NCBI GenBank assembly: GCA_022448365.1
Contig: JAKVCS010000006.1
Coordinates: forward strand, 1 to 64,000
DNA: 64,000 nucleotides
Origin: Saccharospirillaceae bacterium
GTDB taxonomy: Bacteria > Pseudomonadota > Gammaproteobacteria > Pseudomonadales > Oceanobacteraceae
Reading direction: 5' to 3'
The position numbers were made by a program, and so were the translations under genes. Positions 52,639-61,252 of the stretch are shown here, piece after piece. Under the pieces are notes generated by a model, which did not search any database, was not told the origin of the DNA, and saw nothing but the letters and a program-made list of their open reading frames with translations. The number at the start of each line of letters is the position of its first letter. The first letter of the stretch is position 1.

Positions 52639-53898
52639 ATGACTGCCTCCTTGACAGAGAACAGCCAAACACTAGCTACTGATAATACAAGAATCAAAGT
52701 CCTCGATTTCTACCGCGGAATCTGGGTTATGTTTATGCCAGCAATGCACTTTTTTTACTTCTATGGCGAACCTAACTTCACTGACACGGTAATTGGCTCG
52801 TCGTTTGAATTGTTAACACTCTGGACGACTGCCGTTATCTATCTATCCTCTCTGCTCATTCTGCTGACTCCGAATGCAACAGGTGCGCAACATATTCAGC
52901 GCATATTATTTCTTTTCTTTGGTGGCTACGCCTTGATACTCGGCTGCGTACACGGGCTGGGCGTGCAGCTTGGCATTACCCACGAGATAGTGATTGGTAG
53001 CGTCTGTTGCTTCATCTTTCTGATGGGTATTTTTATTGGCCTGGCCGGCAACAAGAGTTTGTCATTATCGATTAAACGAGGCGCAATGCTGTTTTTAGCT
53101 GGCTACGCCCTGAATTTTTTCCGCAGCTCGCTGCCCATGTGGCTTTCCCTGGAAGTTGGTTTGATCAACGAAGAAGATTTGGGTATCGACAATCCACTCA
53201 GAGAGTTCCTGGTGGTTGATATTTTACAATTTGCCGGTATTGCTTTTATTGTCTGCAGCCTGCTGCGCCACTACCTTCCTGGTCCTCAATATTGGCTGCT
53301 CATCGCACTGGCGATTACATTCACCTCACCCTATGTCTGGGATGTTGATTCAGATAATTTTTTGGTGAACGAGTTATTAAGACTGCTGGCAGGCAATGTC
53401 TCTGAAGGAACATTTTTCCCACAACTTCCTTGGTTGGCTTATGCGATTTCGGGTATGGCGTTCGGTCACTGGCTGAAACAAGCCGATGATTTAAATGAAT
53501 TTTTAAGGAAGTCGGTACCCTACAGTCTTGTCACCATAGCGATTGGTGTTGGTATTATTCTTACAGATACTAGCTACCATATCGGAGAGTCGATGCGTCC
53601 GGGTCCTGGCGCTGTTATTGCCTTTGGTGGTTTCACTGTTCTGTCCATCTTCTTATTTCAGTCGATTGTCGTGAAAGTGCCTCATAATGCGGTATTCAAC
53701 TTCTGGTACACCTGGAGCAAGCACATCACCACGATATACGTAGTTCACTGGTTAATTATTGGCTGGGGGCTCATGTATTTTGGTTTCAGAACGCTCAACG
53801 GCGTGGAATATTTAGTCATTTTATTTGCGCTTTATATACTGACCCACTTCCTGTCCACAGGTCGGATTAAATTTAAACCCAACTTGAAAACACAATAG
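52639..53898 (+). CDS. Polytopic membrane acyltransferase-like protein, function unknown
   Basis: A 419-residue inner-membrane protein with about ten hydrophobic helices. The N-terminal part, KVLDFYRGIWVMFMPAMHFF, carries the LD-x-x-RG...H pattern shared by DUF1624, HGSNAT-like and OpgC-type membrane acyltransferases. Further on are FLVVDILQFAGIAFIVCSLL and KHITTIYVVHWLIIGWGLMY. Such proteins move acyl groups across or at the membrane. It is the first gene of a plus-strand operon with aguA, aguB and a siderophore-interacting protein, behind a Fur-like box. Modification of the siderophore or of a polyamine is a possible role, inferred only from context. The exact family is uncertain. Confidence 0.75.
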   Translation: MTASLTENSQTLATDNTRIKVLDFYRGIWVMFMPAMHFFYFYGEPNFTDTVIGSSFELLTLWTTAVIYLSSLLILLTPNATGAQHIQRILFLFFGGYALILGCVHGLGVQLGITHEIVIGSVCCFIFLMGIFIGLAGNKSLSLSIKRGAMLFLAGYALNFFRSSLPMWLSLEVGLINEEDLGIDNPLREFLVVDILQFAGIAFIVCSLLRHYLPGPQYWLLIALAITFTSPYVWDVDSDNFLVNELLRLLAGNVSEGTFFPQLPWLAYAISGMAFGHWLKQADDLNEFLRKSVPYSLVTIAIGVGIILTDTSYHIGESMRPGPGAVIAFGGFTVLSIFLFQSIVVKVPHNAVFNFWYTWSKHITTIYVVHWLIIGWGLMYFGFRTLNGVEYLVILFALYILTHFLSTGRIKFKPNLKTQ

Positions 53899-53915
53899 CG
53901 CATAAGGGTATTGCT

Positions 53916-54953
53916 ATGACGTTCCGTTTGCCGCCAGAATGGTATCCACAGGATGCAGTGATGCTTACCTGGCCCCATAGCAATACCGACTGGTCGCCCT
54001 ATCTCAACGAGGTCGAACCGGTATATGTTGAAATCGCACATCAAGTATTAAAACGACAGTCGTTACTGGTCATCTGCCATAGCGATGAAGTCCAAGCCCA
54101 TGTGCAGACACTGTTGCAAGCGGCCGACATCGATACCGGCAAGCTCTATACCTTTGTTATTCCCTGTAACGATACCTGGGCCAGAGACCATGGCCCTATC
54201 ACATTAGTCAACGCCAAACAGCAAACTCTGTCGCTGGATTTTATTTTTAATGGCTGGGGCAACAAATACGACTCACCGTTGGATAATGCGATCAATAAGT
54301 GCCTACTGCAGCAGCCGACCATACACGCTGCATATAAAGCGGTTGACCTGGTATTAGAGGGCGGAGGGGTCGAAGTGGATGGTCAGGGTCACCTACTGAC
54401 CACAGAAAATTGCTTATTAAATCCGAATCGCAATCCGGGCGTTACGCGCGAGCACATCGAGCTGTTGCTTAATCAACTATTTGGTTCAAAAAAAGTCTTG
54501 TGGTTGCAACATGGCAGTCTTGAGGGCGATGACACCGATTCCCATATTGACACCCTTGCCCGTTTTGCGCCGGACAATAACCTTGTTTATGTTCAGTGCC
54601 TGGATCAACACGACCCACACTTCAATGAACTACAACAGATGGAACGCGAGCTGAAAGCACTGCGGCGTCATGATGGTCAGCCATTTACGCTGGTGCCGCT
54701 GCCAATGCCGACGGCATGTTTTAATCAACAGGGTGAGCGCTTACCGGCAACTTATGCTAATTTCCTGATCATTAATGACGCAGTGCTGGTGCCCACCTAC
54801 CGCCAGCCTGAGCTGGACAATCATGCTCTGCAACAAGTACAGCTTGCTTTCCCACAACACGATATTATTGCCGTCGACTGCCTGCCATTGATTGCGCAAT
54901 TCGGCAGCCTGCATTGCATTACAATGCAACTACCCCAAGGGTTTTTAGCTTAG
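53916..54953 (+). CDS. aguA: Agmatine deiminase
   Basis: A 345-residue guanidino-modifying enzyme of the peptidylarginine-deiminase fold that hydrolyses agmatine to N-carbamoylputrescine and ammonia. It starts FRLPPEWYPQDAVMLTWPHS and contains NDTWARDHGPITLVN, DFIFNGWGNKYDSPLDN, LEGGGVEVDGQGHLLTTENC, LEGDDTDSHIDTLARF and the catalytic Cys in FGSLHCITMQLPQG. It is 17 bp after the membrane acyltransferase gene and 9 bp before aguB. Confidence 0.96.
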   Translation: MTFRLPPEWYPQDAVMLTWPHSNTDWSPYLNEVEPVYVEIAHQVLKRQSLLVICHSDEVQAHVQTLLQAADIDTGKLYTFVIPCNDTWARDHGPITLVNAKQQTLSLDFIFNGWGNKYDSPLDNAINKCLLQQPTIHAAYKAVDLVLEGGGVEVDGQGHLLTTENCLLNPNRNPGVTREHIELLLNQLFGSKKVLWLQHGSLEGDDTDSHIDTLARFAPDNNLVYVQCLDQHDPHFNELQQMERELKALRRHDGQPFTLVPLPMPTACFNQQGERLPATYANFLIINDAVLVPTYRQPELDNHALQQVQLAFPQHDIIAVDCLPLIAQFGSLHCITMQLPQGFLA

Positions 54954-54962
54954 GTTTTCTAC

Positions 54963-55868
54963 ATGACAAAGACACTCAAAACCGCACTGATTCAACAAAG
55001 TAACAGTCACGATATGGCCAATAACTTTGCCAGCAGCATTCAGGCCATTCGACAGGCTGCAGAAGCAGGCGCAAAACTCATTGTACTGCAGGAGTTGCAT
55101 CGTTCGTTGTATTTCTGCCAGCAGGAAGACGTGGATGTGTTTGACCTGGCGGAAACCATTCCCGGCCCGTCCACCGATTCACTTGGCGAATTGGCAAAAT
55201 CGCTGGATGTGGTAATTGTCGCCTCGTTATTCGAAAAGCGCGCTGCGGGCCTGTACCACAACACCGCTGTCGTACTCGACAGTGATGGCAGCATTGCTGG
55301 TAAATACCGCAAGATGCACATTCCGGACGACCCGGGTTTCTACGAGAAGTTTTACTTTACCCCCGGCGATATGGGTTTCGAACCCATTCAGACCCGTGTT
55401 GGAAAATTAGGCGTATTAGTGTGCTGGGATCAGTGGTTTCCGGAGGCCGCGCGATTAATGGCGCTGGCCGGAGCCGAAGTATTGATCTACCCCACGGCGA
55501 TTGGTTGGGACCCTCGCGATGACCAAGCTGAGCAACGCCGTCAGCTGGATGCCTGGGTAATCAGTCAGCGCGCTCATGCGGTAGCCAATGGGGTTCCGGT
55601 ATTGAGTTGCAACCGGGTTGGCCATGAAGCCGATCCTGGCCCTGCTGGTGAGATTGATAAAGCAGGACCCGGTATTAATTTCTGGGGGCACAGTTTTATT
55701 ACCGGACCCCAGGGTGAGTTTTTAGCAGTAGCCAGTGAAAATAAAGAAGAAATTCTGTACGCCGATATCGATCTGAATCACGGTGAAAATGTGCGTCGTA
55801 TCTGGCCGTTTATGCGCGACCGTCGCATCGACCACTACCAGGATTTATTAAAAATTTATCGTGACTAA
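54963..55868 (+). CDS. aguB: N-carbamoylputrescine amidohydrolase
   Basis: A 301-residue nitrilase-superfamily enzyme that yields putrescine, CO2 and ammonia. The catalytic triad is visible: Glu in LIVLQELHRSLYF, Lys in YRKMHIPDDPGFYEKFYF and Cys in GVLVCWDQWFPEAARLMAL. LIYPTAIGWDPRD and SCNRVGHEADP also match the family. With speA and aguA it completes arginine to putrescine. The putrescine would feed the carboxyspermidine dehydrogenases encoded in the divergent operon. Confidence 0.96.
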   Translation: MTKTLKTALIQQSNSHDMANNFASSIQAIRQAAEAGAKLIVLQELHRSLYFCQQEDVDVFDLAETIPGPSTDSLGELAKSLDVVIVASLFEKRAAGLYHNTAVVLDSDGSIAGKYRKMHIPDDPGFYEKFYFTPGDMGFEPIQTRVGKLGVLVCWDQWFPEAARLMALAGAEVLIYPTAIGWDPRDDQAEQRRQLDAWVISQRAHAVANGVPVLSCNRVGHEADPGPAGEIDKAGPGINFWGHSFITGPQGEFLAVASENKEEILYADIDLNHGENVRRIWPFMRDRRIDHYQDLLKIYRD

Positions 55869-55916
55869 CCTCATCACACCCTCTTAAAACCCTAAAACTA
55901 TCTAAGGCCGGACTTT

Positions 55917-56732
55917 ATGCCCAGTGATCTCCCTTATCGGTTAACGGTAAAAAAAAGTCAGAGTATAACGCCCAATATGCGCCGTGTTACGTTAACCGGC
56001 GATGACCTGGCTGAGTTTCCTGAGGGTTGCGAGGGTGGCTACGTAAAACTGCTATTCCCGTGTGCTGGTGAAACTAAGCTACCTTCGCCGGAAGCGGTTG
56101 ATGCTGGCGCACCGGTTATCATGCGCACTTATACCGTACGCTACTTCAACAAAAGCGATTTAACGCTCGATATTGACCTGGTATTACATGGCCAATCCGA
56201 GGCGAGCCCGGATCATCCATCACACTCTGGTCCCGCCTCTGGTTGGGCAGCACGCACACAGGCCGGTGACCACATGTTGATGTACGGCCCGGGTAAGGTG
56301 AAATTTGCCCAGACCGATGCCGACTGGTTTTTATTTGCTGGCGATATGACCGCGCTGCCCGCCATCAGTTGTCAGCTTGAGCAGTTACCCACAAATGCCC
56401 GGGGTTATGCTGTCATCGAAATTAACTCAGACCAGGACCAGCAAGACCTGAAAAAGCCCGAGGGCATTAAAATTATCTGGGCGGTTAATTCACATCCCGA
56501 TAGCGAGAACACGGTATTGAGTGATGCAGTAAAAGCCTTACCCTGGTTATCCGGCCATGTGGCAATTTGGGCGGCGTGTGAATTCAGTAATATGCGGTTA
56601 TTACGCAGCTACTTCAAAACAGAGAAACACGTTAACCGCGACCAGATATATGTCAGCAGTTACTGGAAAATGGGACAAACGGAAGACAAACACAAGATCA
56701 CAAAAAAACAGGATGCGATGGCTGAAGGTTAG
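55917..56732 (+). CDS. Siderophore-interacting protein (FAD-dependent ferric-siderophore reductase)
   Basis: A 271-residue cytoplasmic flavoprotein of the SIP/ViuB family that releases iron from imported ferric siderophores. The flavin-binding segment is APVIMRTYTVRYFN, followed by DIDLVLHG...GPASGWAARTQAGDHM, then the NAD(P)H-side DWFLFAGDMTALPAISCQLE, IWAACEFSNMRLLRSYF and a final ISVSSYWKMG-like YVSSYWKMGQTED. It is the last gene of the aguA-aguB operon and is followed by a bidirectional terminator. It is the only iron-release function of the locus in this window. Confidence 0.92.
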   Translation: MPSDLPYRLTVKKSQSITPNMRRVTLTGDDLAEFPEGCEGGYVKLLFPCAGETKLPSPEAVDAGAPVIMRTYTVRYFNKSDLTLDIDLVLHGQSEASPDHPSHSGPASGWAARTQAGDHMLMYGPGKVKFAQTDADWFLFAGDMTALPAISCQLEQLPTNARGYAVIEINSDQDQQDLKKPEGIKIIWAVNSHPDSENTVLSDAVKALPWLSGHVAIWAACEFSNMRLLRSYFKTEKHVNRDQIYVSSYWKMGQTEDKHKITKKQDAMAEG

Positions 56733-56760
56733 TACCTGTCGCAGCCTGTCAGTAATCAAT

Positions 56761-56796
56761 AAAAAGCCCCATTCAAACGTTTGAACGGGGCTTTTT
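56761..56796. terminator. Bidirectional terminator between SIP and DUF418 genes
   Basis: AAAAAGCCCC (56761-56770) pairs with GGGGCTTTTT (56787-56796), with the palindromic TTCAAACGTTTGAA inside, giving T runs on both strands. It lies 28 bp after the SIP stop and 30 bp after the end of the convergent DUF418 gene. Confidence 0.93.
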
Positions 56797-56826
56797 ATAT
56801 TTACTGATACTAATCCGGAAATTCCG

Positions 56827-57984
56827 TCATTGTGCCTGAGCTGACGCAGTATCTTCATTATCCGGCTTATCACGAAGAAACGGCTGACGTTGCCAGTAAT
56901 ATAAGCTGCGCCATAACCATTCAACCGGCCCGTAATGATATTTTTCCATCAACACCTGGCCCAACGATAGCTGAATAGTCCAAACCAGTATAACGACCAG
57001 CATCTGTTGTAAAAAGTCGATCTCTGCTGCTCTGATATTGAAGAGTATCGGGTAAAAAAGAACAACGGCAATCAGTGTTTGTAACAGGTAGTGCGTTAAC
57101 GCGGCACGACCAATGGCTTGCAATCTTAACTGCAACCATAACAACGTATTTGATCGGTTCCATAAGATAATAATGCCGATATAAGCCATGGCCTGAAGAA
57201 TCGCAGCCAGACTGTTCAGATCGAGATAAATGCCGTAAGCACTATCGAGTACCAGTGCCATTCCTTGTAAAAACAGCCCGGCGAATAAACCACAAATTGC
57301 CCAGGTGCGATAAACATGCCGAGAGGAATTTCCCGTTATAAAGCCAGTTTTATACAGCGCCATGCCCAACAGCATATTCGCCACCGACATACTGAAATAT
57401 TTAATCGTTTTCAGCTCATCAAAGCTCAGTCCGGTGCTGGCCGTCACCGCTGCCTGAGTGGCGTCGTCATAATAATGTCCAGCCAATGCCGGACCGATGT
57501 AACCGATGCACAACACATACAAAGGCAGACTCAGAGTCACTAATACCGGAGCAGATAGCCGACGTAATGGATACAACAAAAATCCCGCTACGGCATACAC
57601 AAATAAGATGTCACCGTACCAAAGGGTAAGATGCAAACCGCCAATGACCATCAGCCAGAAATTGCGACGATAAAACACAGCCAGAACATTGCTGTTTTTC
57701 TGATCAAGTTTTTCAGTAATTAAAATAATGCTGGCACCGAATAAAAACGAAAACAGTGTCATCATCTTTTGTGAAAACAAGGCGTAGACCAACGAATAAC
57801 TGGTCAACATCACGTGGCCATAAATAAAACTGCCTAAACCATTTTCCATCGTCGGAAAAAATGTGCCTATCTGACGATAAAATTCGATTTGTCCGGTCTC
57901 AGAGTAGGCAAATAAGGTGACATTAATGACAAAGATTCCGAGCAGAGCGACACCCCGGATCAAATCCAGCTGAACCACTCTCAT
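56827..57984 (-). CDS. DUF418 family inner-membrane protein
   Basis: A 385-residue polytopic protein (about ten helices) of the DUF418/YeiB family: LDLIRGVALLGIFVINVTLF at the start, MMTLFSFLFGASIILITEK, MVIGGLHLTLWYGDILFVYA, AIGRAALTHYLLQTLIAVVL and the C-terminal LGQVLMEKYHYGPVEWLWR hallmark. The function of the family is unknown. A very good Fur-type box lies about 130 bp upstream (58115-58133), so expression is probably iron-repressed like the siderophore genes. Two tiny overlapping reading frames precede the start (57981-58027). ATG at 57984 is the only possible start because an in-frame stop is just upstream. Confidence 0.92.
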   Translation of the reverse strand: MRVVQLDLIRGVALLGIFVINVTLFAYSETGQIEFYRQIGTFFPTMENGLGSFIYGHVMLTSYSLVYALFSQKMMTLFSFLFGASIILITEKLDQKNSNVLAVFYRRNFWLMVIGGLHLTLWYGDILFVYAVAGFLLYPLRRLSAPVLVTLSLPLYVLCIGYIGPALAGHYYDDATQAAVTASTGLSFDELKTIKYFSMSVANMLLGMALYKTGFITGNSSRHVYRTWAICGLFAGLFLQGMALVLDSAYGIYLDLNSLAAILQAMAYIGIIILWNRSNTLLWLQLRLQAIGRAALTHYLLQTLIAVVLFYPILFNIRAAEIDFLQQMLVVILVWTIQLSLGQVLMEKYHYGPVEWLWRSLYYWQRQPFLRDKPDNEDTASAQAQ

Positions 57985-58027
57985 TGATCAGCCCTCATTA
58001 CAAAAAAAATCATTGAAACAACCTCAT
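57981..58027 (-). other. Chain of two mini-ORFs overlapping the DUF418 start
   Basis: On the minus strand an ideal ribosome site AAGGAG (58040-58035) sits seven bases before ATG at 58027, which opens only a five-residue frame (MRLFQ, stop at 58012-58010). Its stop overlaps the ATG (58013) of a ten-residue frame (MIFFVMRADQ), whose stop in turn overlaps the DUF418 ATG (57984). Both junctions are ATGA. This looks like a leader-peptide chain with stepwise translational coupling. No protein-level evidence exists, and it could be accidental. Confidence 0.45.
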
Positions 58028-58114
58028 TCTTATACTCCTTGTAGCCTTATGGTGTGATGTTGACGCTAGCGTTTTTTATTTAATCGTTGCGATTCAAACA
58101 AAAAAACAGCAGTA

Positions 58115-58133
58115 ATTGATAATCATTATTATT
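58115..58133. promoter_or_regulatory. Fur box upstream of DUF418 (and cyaA)
   Basis: The 19-bp site centred on C58124 with core TGATAAT-C-ATTATTA matches the classical Fur palindrome AATGATAAT-N-ATTATCATT at 16 of 18 positions, the best in the window. It lies 131 bp before the DUF418 start and 111 bp before cyaA on the other strand. Control of DUF418 is the more likely role given the neighbouring siderophore genes. Confidence 0.75.
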
Positions 58134-58243
58134 AATACGGCAATCAGTTATGTCAACGGCGTACACGATACAGATGGCCGATTTTCACCCGAACGAACGA
58201 CCCCGCGACCAAACTTTTCAGCGAAAGCATCTACACTCAAAGC

Positions 58244-61012
58244 ATGAGTATACAAACGCCTTCGGCACAACAAATTCACCAATGGCAAGCCCACTTTCTT
58301 GCGCTCAATGACGCCAGGCTGGAGAGCGCCCGCAGTTTAATGTCTCACCGCCAGCGAGTGGTGCTTGATGTATTGCCGTTGCTGCTTCACCTCAACCACC
58401 AGCAACTCCCTGGATTTGTGTCACGGGATACGCCTTGTGGTATCGAACATTTTCAGCCCAGCCAGCAACAAGTTCAGACTCTTCAGAGTATCGCCCGCGG
58501 TGTTAATCCCCCCAGAGGGTTTTCCGAAAAACACATTCAGGGCCTGTATCTGATGGGGAGTCTCGGGTCGCTGGCGCAATCGCGCTCCAGTGATCTGGAT
58601 GTCTGGTTGTGCCACGATGAAACAATGTCTCAATCACAACTGGCATCCCTGCAGCAGAAATGCGAACACATTGAACGCTGGGCTGAATCGCAGAATGTTG
58701 AGCTGCATTTTTTTCTGATGAATCTCAGCGATTTCCGGCAAGGCCAGAGTCGCTCCACCGGCGGTGAGGACTGCGGCAGTAGTCAGCATCTGCTGTTACT
58801 CGACGAGTTTTATCGCAGTGCATTGTGGCTGGCAGGCAGTCAGCCTTCCTGGTGGCTGATTCCTCTGAATCAGGAATCCCGCAGTGAACCATATTGGCAA
58901 GCCCTGCTCGACGAGCACAAAGTCCACGCCGGACATTGGTTGCACTTCGGTCAGATCGGTACTATCCCTGCCGCTGAATTTGTTGGCGCCGGTTTATGGC
59001 AATTAAATAAAGGCTTGAGTAATCCGTATAAAGCACTGCTGAAGTTATTACTCACACGTCATTACGCCAGTCAGTATCCCAACATTCGCCCACTATGCTG
59101 GGACCTGAAGCAGCGGGTACACGCCGGTGACACCGAAGTTGAACACTGTGATGCCTACTTACTGATGCTGCAACGGGTCAGTGAGCAGCTGGATCAGGAA
59201 GGTAACCCGCAACGCATTCAACTGGCGCGACGGGCGTTTTATTACAAAGCTCAGTTACCGCTGTCGAATCTCAGTAATAACCAACGCAAAAGCTGGCGGG
59301 CAAAATCTTTCAGTAAACTATGCAATCATTGGCAGTGGCAGCCCGACGATTTTCTTGAATTGGATCAACGTCAACAGTGGCCAGTGGTACGGGTCAACAA
59401 AGAACGTAATGCCCTGATCAGTGAAATGCTGTCGAGCTACCGCTTTCTGGCCGGATTCAGTCAGAAGTATGCGCCCAAACTGCACATCAAACCCGCCGAT
59501 CTGAGATTGTTAGGTAATCGGCTGTACGCCGCCTTCGATGCCAAACCCGGTAAAGTGATGGATATTAATCCGGGCATCTGCCATGGGCTGGAGCAGGATA
59601 AAATCACCCTGCGACTCACTCCGAATAAAGTCTGGCAGCTGATACCCGGTAGCTGGAATAAAAATACCCAAGACACCCATCAGGTACTGAAGCAGTCTCC
59701 AAGCCTGATCGAGCTGCTGTTTTTTGCTCAGTACAATGGGTTGTTGGCCAACCACACCCAGATTGCATTGTTCCCAAGCCATAACCCGGTCAGCCAGTAC
59801 GAACTGAAAGAGCTGTTGCAGGTAGTACGCTCTCAAACCGTCCGTAACGCAGATAATGCGGCATTAGTTCATCCGCCCAAACCTCTGCAGTGGAAGCTGT
59901 TCATCAATGTTGGTATCGATCCGCAGCACAAACTCAGCCGTCGTGGCATGCAAAAAATCAGTAATCGCGACGATGCACTTGGTTACAGTGCAATTCGTGA
60001 AAATCTAATCCTGACGCTCGACCTGTTTACCCGCAACAGCTGGGGGGAGTGGCATATCGAACGCTTTGATGGCCACGCAGCTATGCTGCAATGTTTGCAG
60101 CATTTATTGCGTTACCTGCCCTTATCTCAACCGCAATCACAATGGCCGGAAATATCCTGCCATTGTCATTGTGCCAGTCGCGCCAGCGCCATTCGCATGC
60201 GTGCCGAACAACTGATTGGTAATACCTTCAAACATTTCAGCGACCATCCACGGCAGCCGTATTTAATCGAAGCATCGGAACAATATTACTTATTACACAG
60301 CCAGCGCGAGGGCATAAAGCTTCAAAGCGCAGCAAACGTCAGCCAACTGCTGCATCTGCTGCAGCAACCGCGTGATTTTTTTGCTCCCTGCACCCTGGAT
60401 TCTGCGGCCTTATTACAAAGTCCGCTGCGCTTGATTTATCAGCGTGCCCGAGCCGGGGTGTGGCAGTTATTTTACTGGAAAAAAGATGAACAGTTCTTTT
60501 TCTATTTACTGGATGACAGAGGCGCGTTACTGCACCAGCAATGGTCTGAGGCGGATGGGAAACACCGGTTGATTGCTGCGATTCGGTTCTTACGCCAACT
60601 CGATCAGCGTTGGCTGGCTCAGCTGCCGGGCAGCAAAGTGCGCCAGCAACAACGGAATATTTTATTGTTCGAAATACGACAGAAAGAGCAATCGTTCGAT
60701 CTGGAACTGGTGCGGCGTAAGTTGCCGCAACTCAGCCAGCAGAGCAACAGCATCGATCTCAGTGCCGTTATCGATGATCATCAACAAACCACGCTATACT
60801 GCAACAGTCAGGAGTTCAGTATCTGGCAGTTTGGTGATGACCTGTACAAAGCAGTGGCTGAAGAAGTGGTCGCCATCCGCCGGCAGGGCGATCACTACCC
60901 TTGCCACCTTAGTGATTTATCCTTACCTGATAATAATCAACAGGTCATCGAACATCTGCTGGCGCGACAGACCATCGAAAAGCGCATCAATCAGGCTGTG
61001 TCGCTGGCCTGA
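58244..61012 (+). CDS. cyaA: Class I adenylate cyclase
   Basis: A 922-residue cytoplasmic class I adenylate cyclase forming cAMP from ATP. The N-terminal catalytic domain carries the nucleotidyltransferase-like motif LYLMGSLGSLAQSRSSDLDVWLCH, whose Gly-Ser and Asp-Leu-Asp residues bind metal and ATP. Further family segments are NVELHFFLMNLSDFRQGQ, LLLDEFYRSALWLAG and KGLSNPYKALLKLLL. The C-terminal half is the regulatory domain (LTLDLFTRNSWGEWHIERF). The length is within the class range. ATG at 58244 is short of an obvious strong ribosome site (CGAAAG). It is divergent from DUF418 with a Fur box between. Confidence 0.95.
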   Translation: MSIQTPSAQQIHQWQAHFLALNDARLESARSLMSHRQRVVLDVLPLLLHLNHQQLPGFVSRDTPCGIEHFQPSQQQVQTLQSIARGVNPPRGFSEKHIQGLYLMGSLGSLAQSRSSDLDVWLCHDETMSQSQLASLQQKCEHIERWAESQNVELHFFLMNLSDFRQGQSRSTGGEDCGSSQHLLLLDEFYRSALWLAGSQPSWWLIPLNQESRSEPYWQALLDEHKVHAGHWLHFGQIGTIPAAEFVGAGLWQLNKGLSNPYKALLKLLLTRHYASQYPNIRPLCWDLKQRVHAGDTEVEHCDAYLLMLQRVSEQLDQEGNPQRIQLARRAFYYKAQLPLSNLSNNQRKSWRAKSFSKLCNHWQWQPDDFLELDQRQQWPVVRVNKERNALISEMLSSYRFLAGFSQKYAPKLHIKPADLRLLGNRLYAAFDAKPGKVMDINPGICHGLEQDKITLRLTPNKVWQLIPGSWNKNTQDTHQVLKQSPSLIELLFFAQYNGLLANHTQIALFPSHNPVSQYELKELLQVVRSQTVRNADNAALVHPPKPLQWKLFINVGIDPQHKLSRRGMQKISNRDDALGYSAIRENLILTLDLFTRNSWGEWHIERFDGHAAMLQCLQHLLRYLPLSQPQSQWPEISCHCHCASRASAIRMRAEQLIGNTFKHFSDHPRQPYLIEASEQYYLLHSQREGIKLQSAANVSQLLHLLQQPRDFFAPCTLDSAALLQSPLRLIYQRARAGVWQLFYWKKDEQFFFYLLDDRGALLHQQWSEADGKHRLIAAIRFLRQLDQRWLAQLPGSKVRQQQRNILLFEIRQKEQSFDLELVRRKLPQLSQQSNSIDLSAVIDDHQQTTLYCNSQEFSIWQFGDDLYKAVAEEVVAIRRQGDHYPCHLSDLSLPDNNQQVIEHLLARQTIEKRINQAVSLA

Positions 61013-61096
61013 GGCCAGCCCACAGCGGCAGACATGTGTCTGCGAACCCCGTATAATGCCCGCCATCTTTTATCTTCTGCTTGTGTGGAATTGTTT

Positions 61097-61252
61097 ATGT
61101 CCCGGAATTTAATGCAGACAGCACTGCGCGCCCTGCTCGCCAGCCTGATTCTGATTGGCGGCTTATCGGCCTGTGGCCAGAAAGGCCCGCTGTATCTGCC
61201 CGAAGACCGGCCTCAAGAAACCACAAGCTCAGCAACGGAATCGAACTCCTGA
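61097..61252 (+). CDS. lptM: LPS-assembly lipoprotein LptM (YifL family)
   Basis: A 51-residue lipoprotein. The hydrophobic signal (MQTALRALLASLILIGGLSA) ends in a lipobox with Cys as the first mature residue, followed by the family motif CGQKGPLYLPEDR and a short Ser/Thr-rich tail. LptM assists oxidative maturation of the LptD-LptE translocon in the outer membrane. A longer frame upstream is rejected because the family starts here. The stop overlaps the lysA ATG (ATGA), and the lptM-lysA-dapF order is conserved in gammaproteobacteria. Confidence 0.93.
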   Translation: MSRNLMQTALRALLASLILIGGLSACGQKGPLYLPEDRPQETTSSATESNS

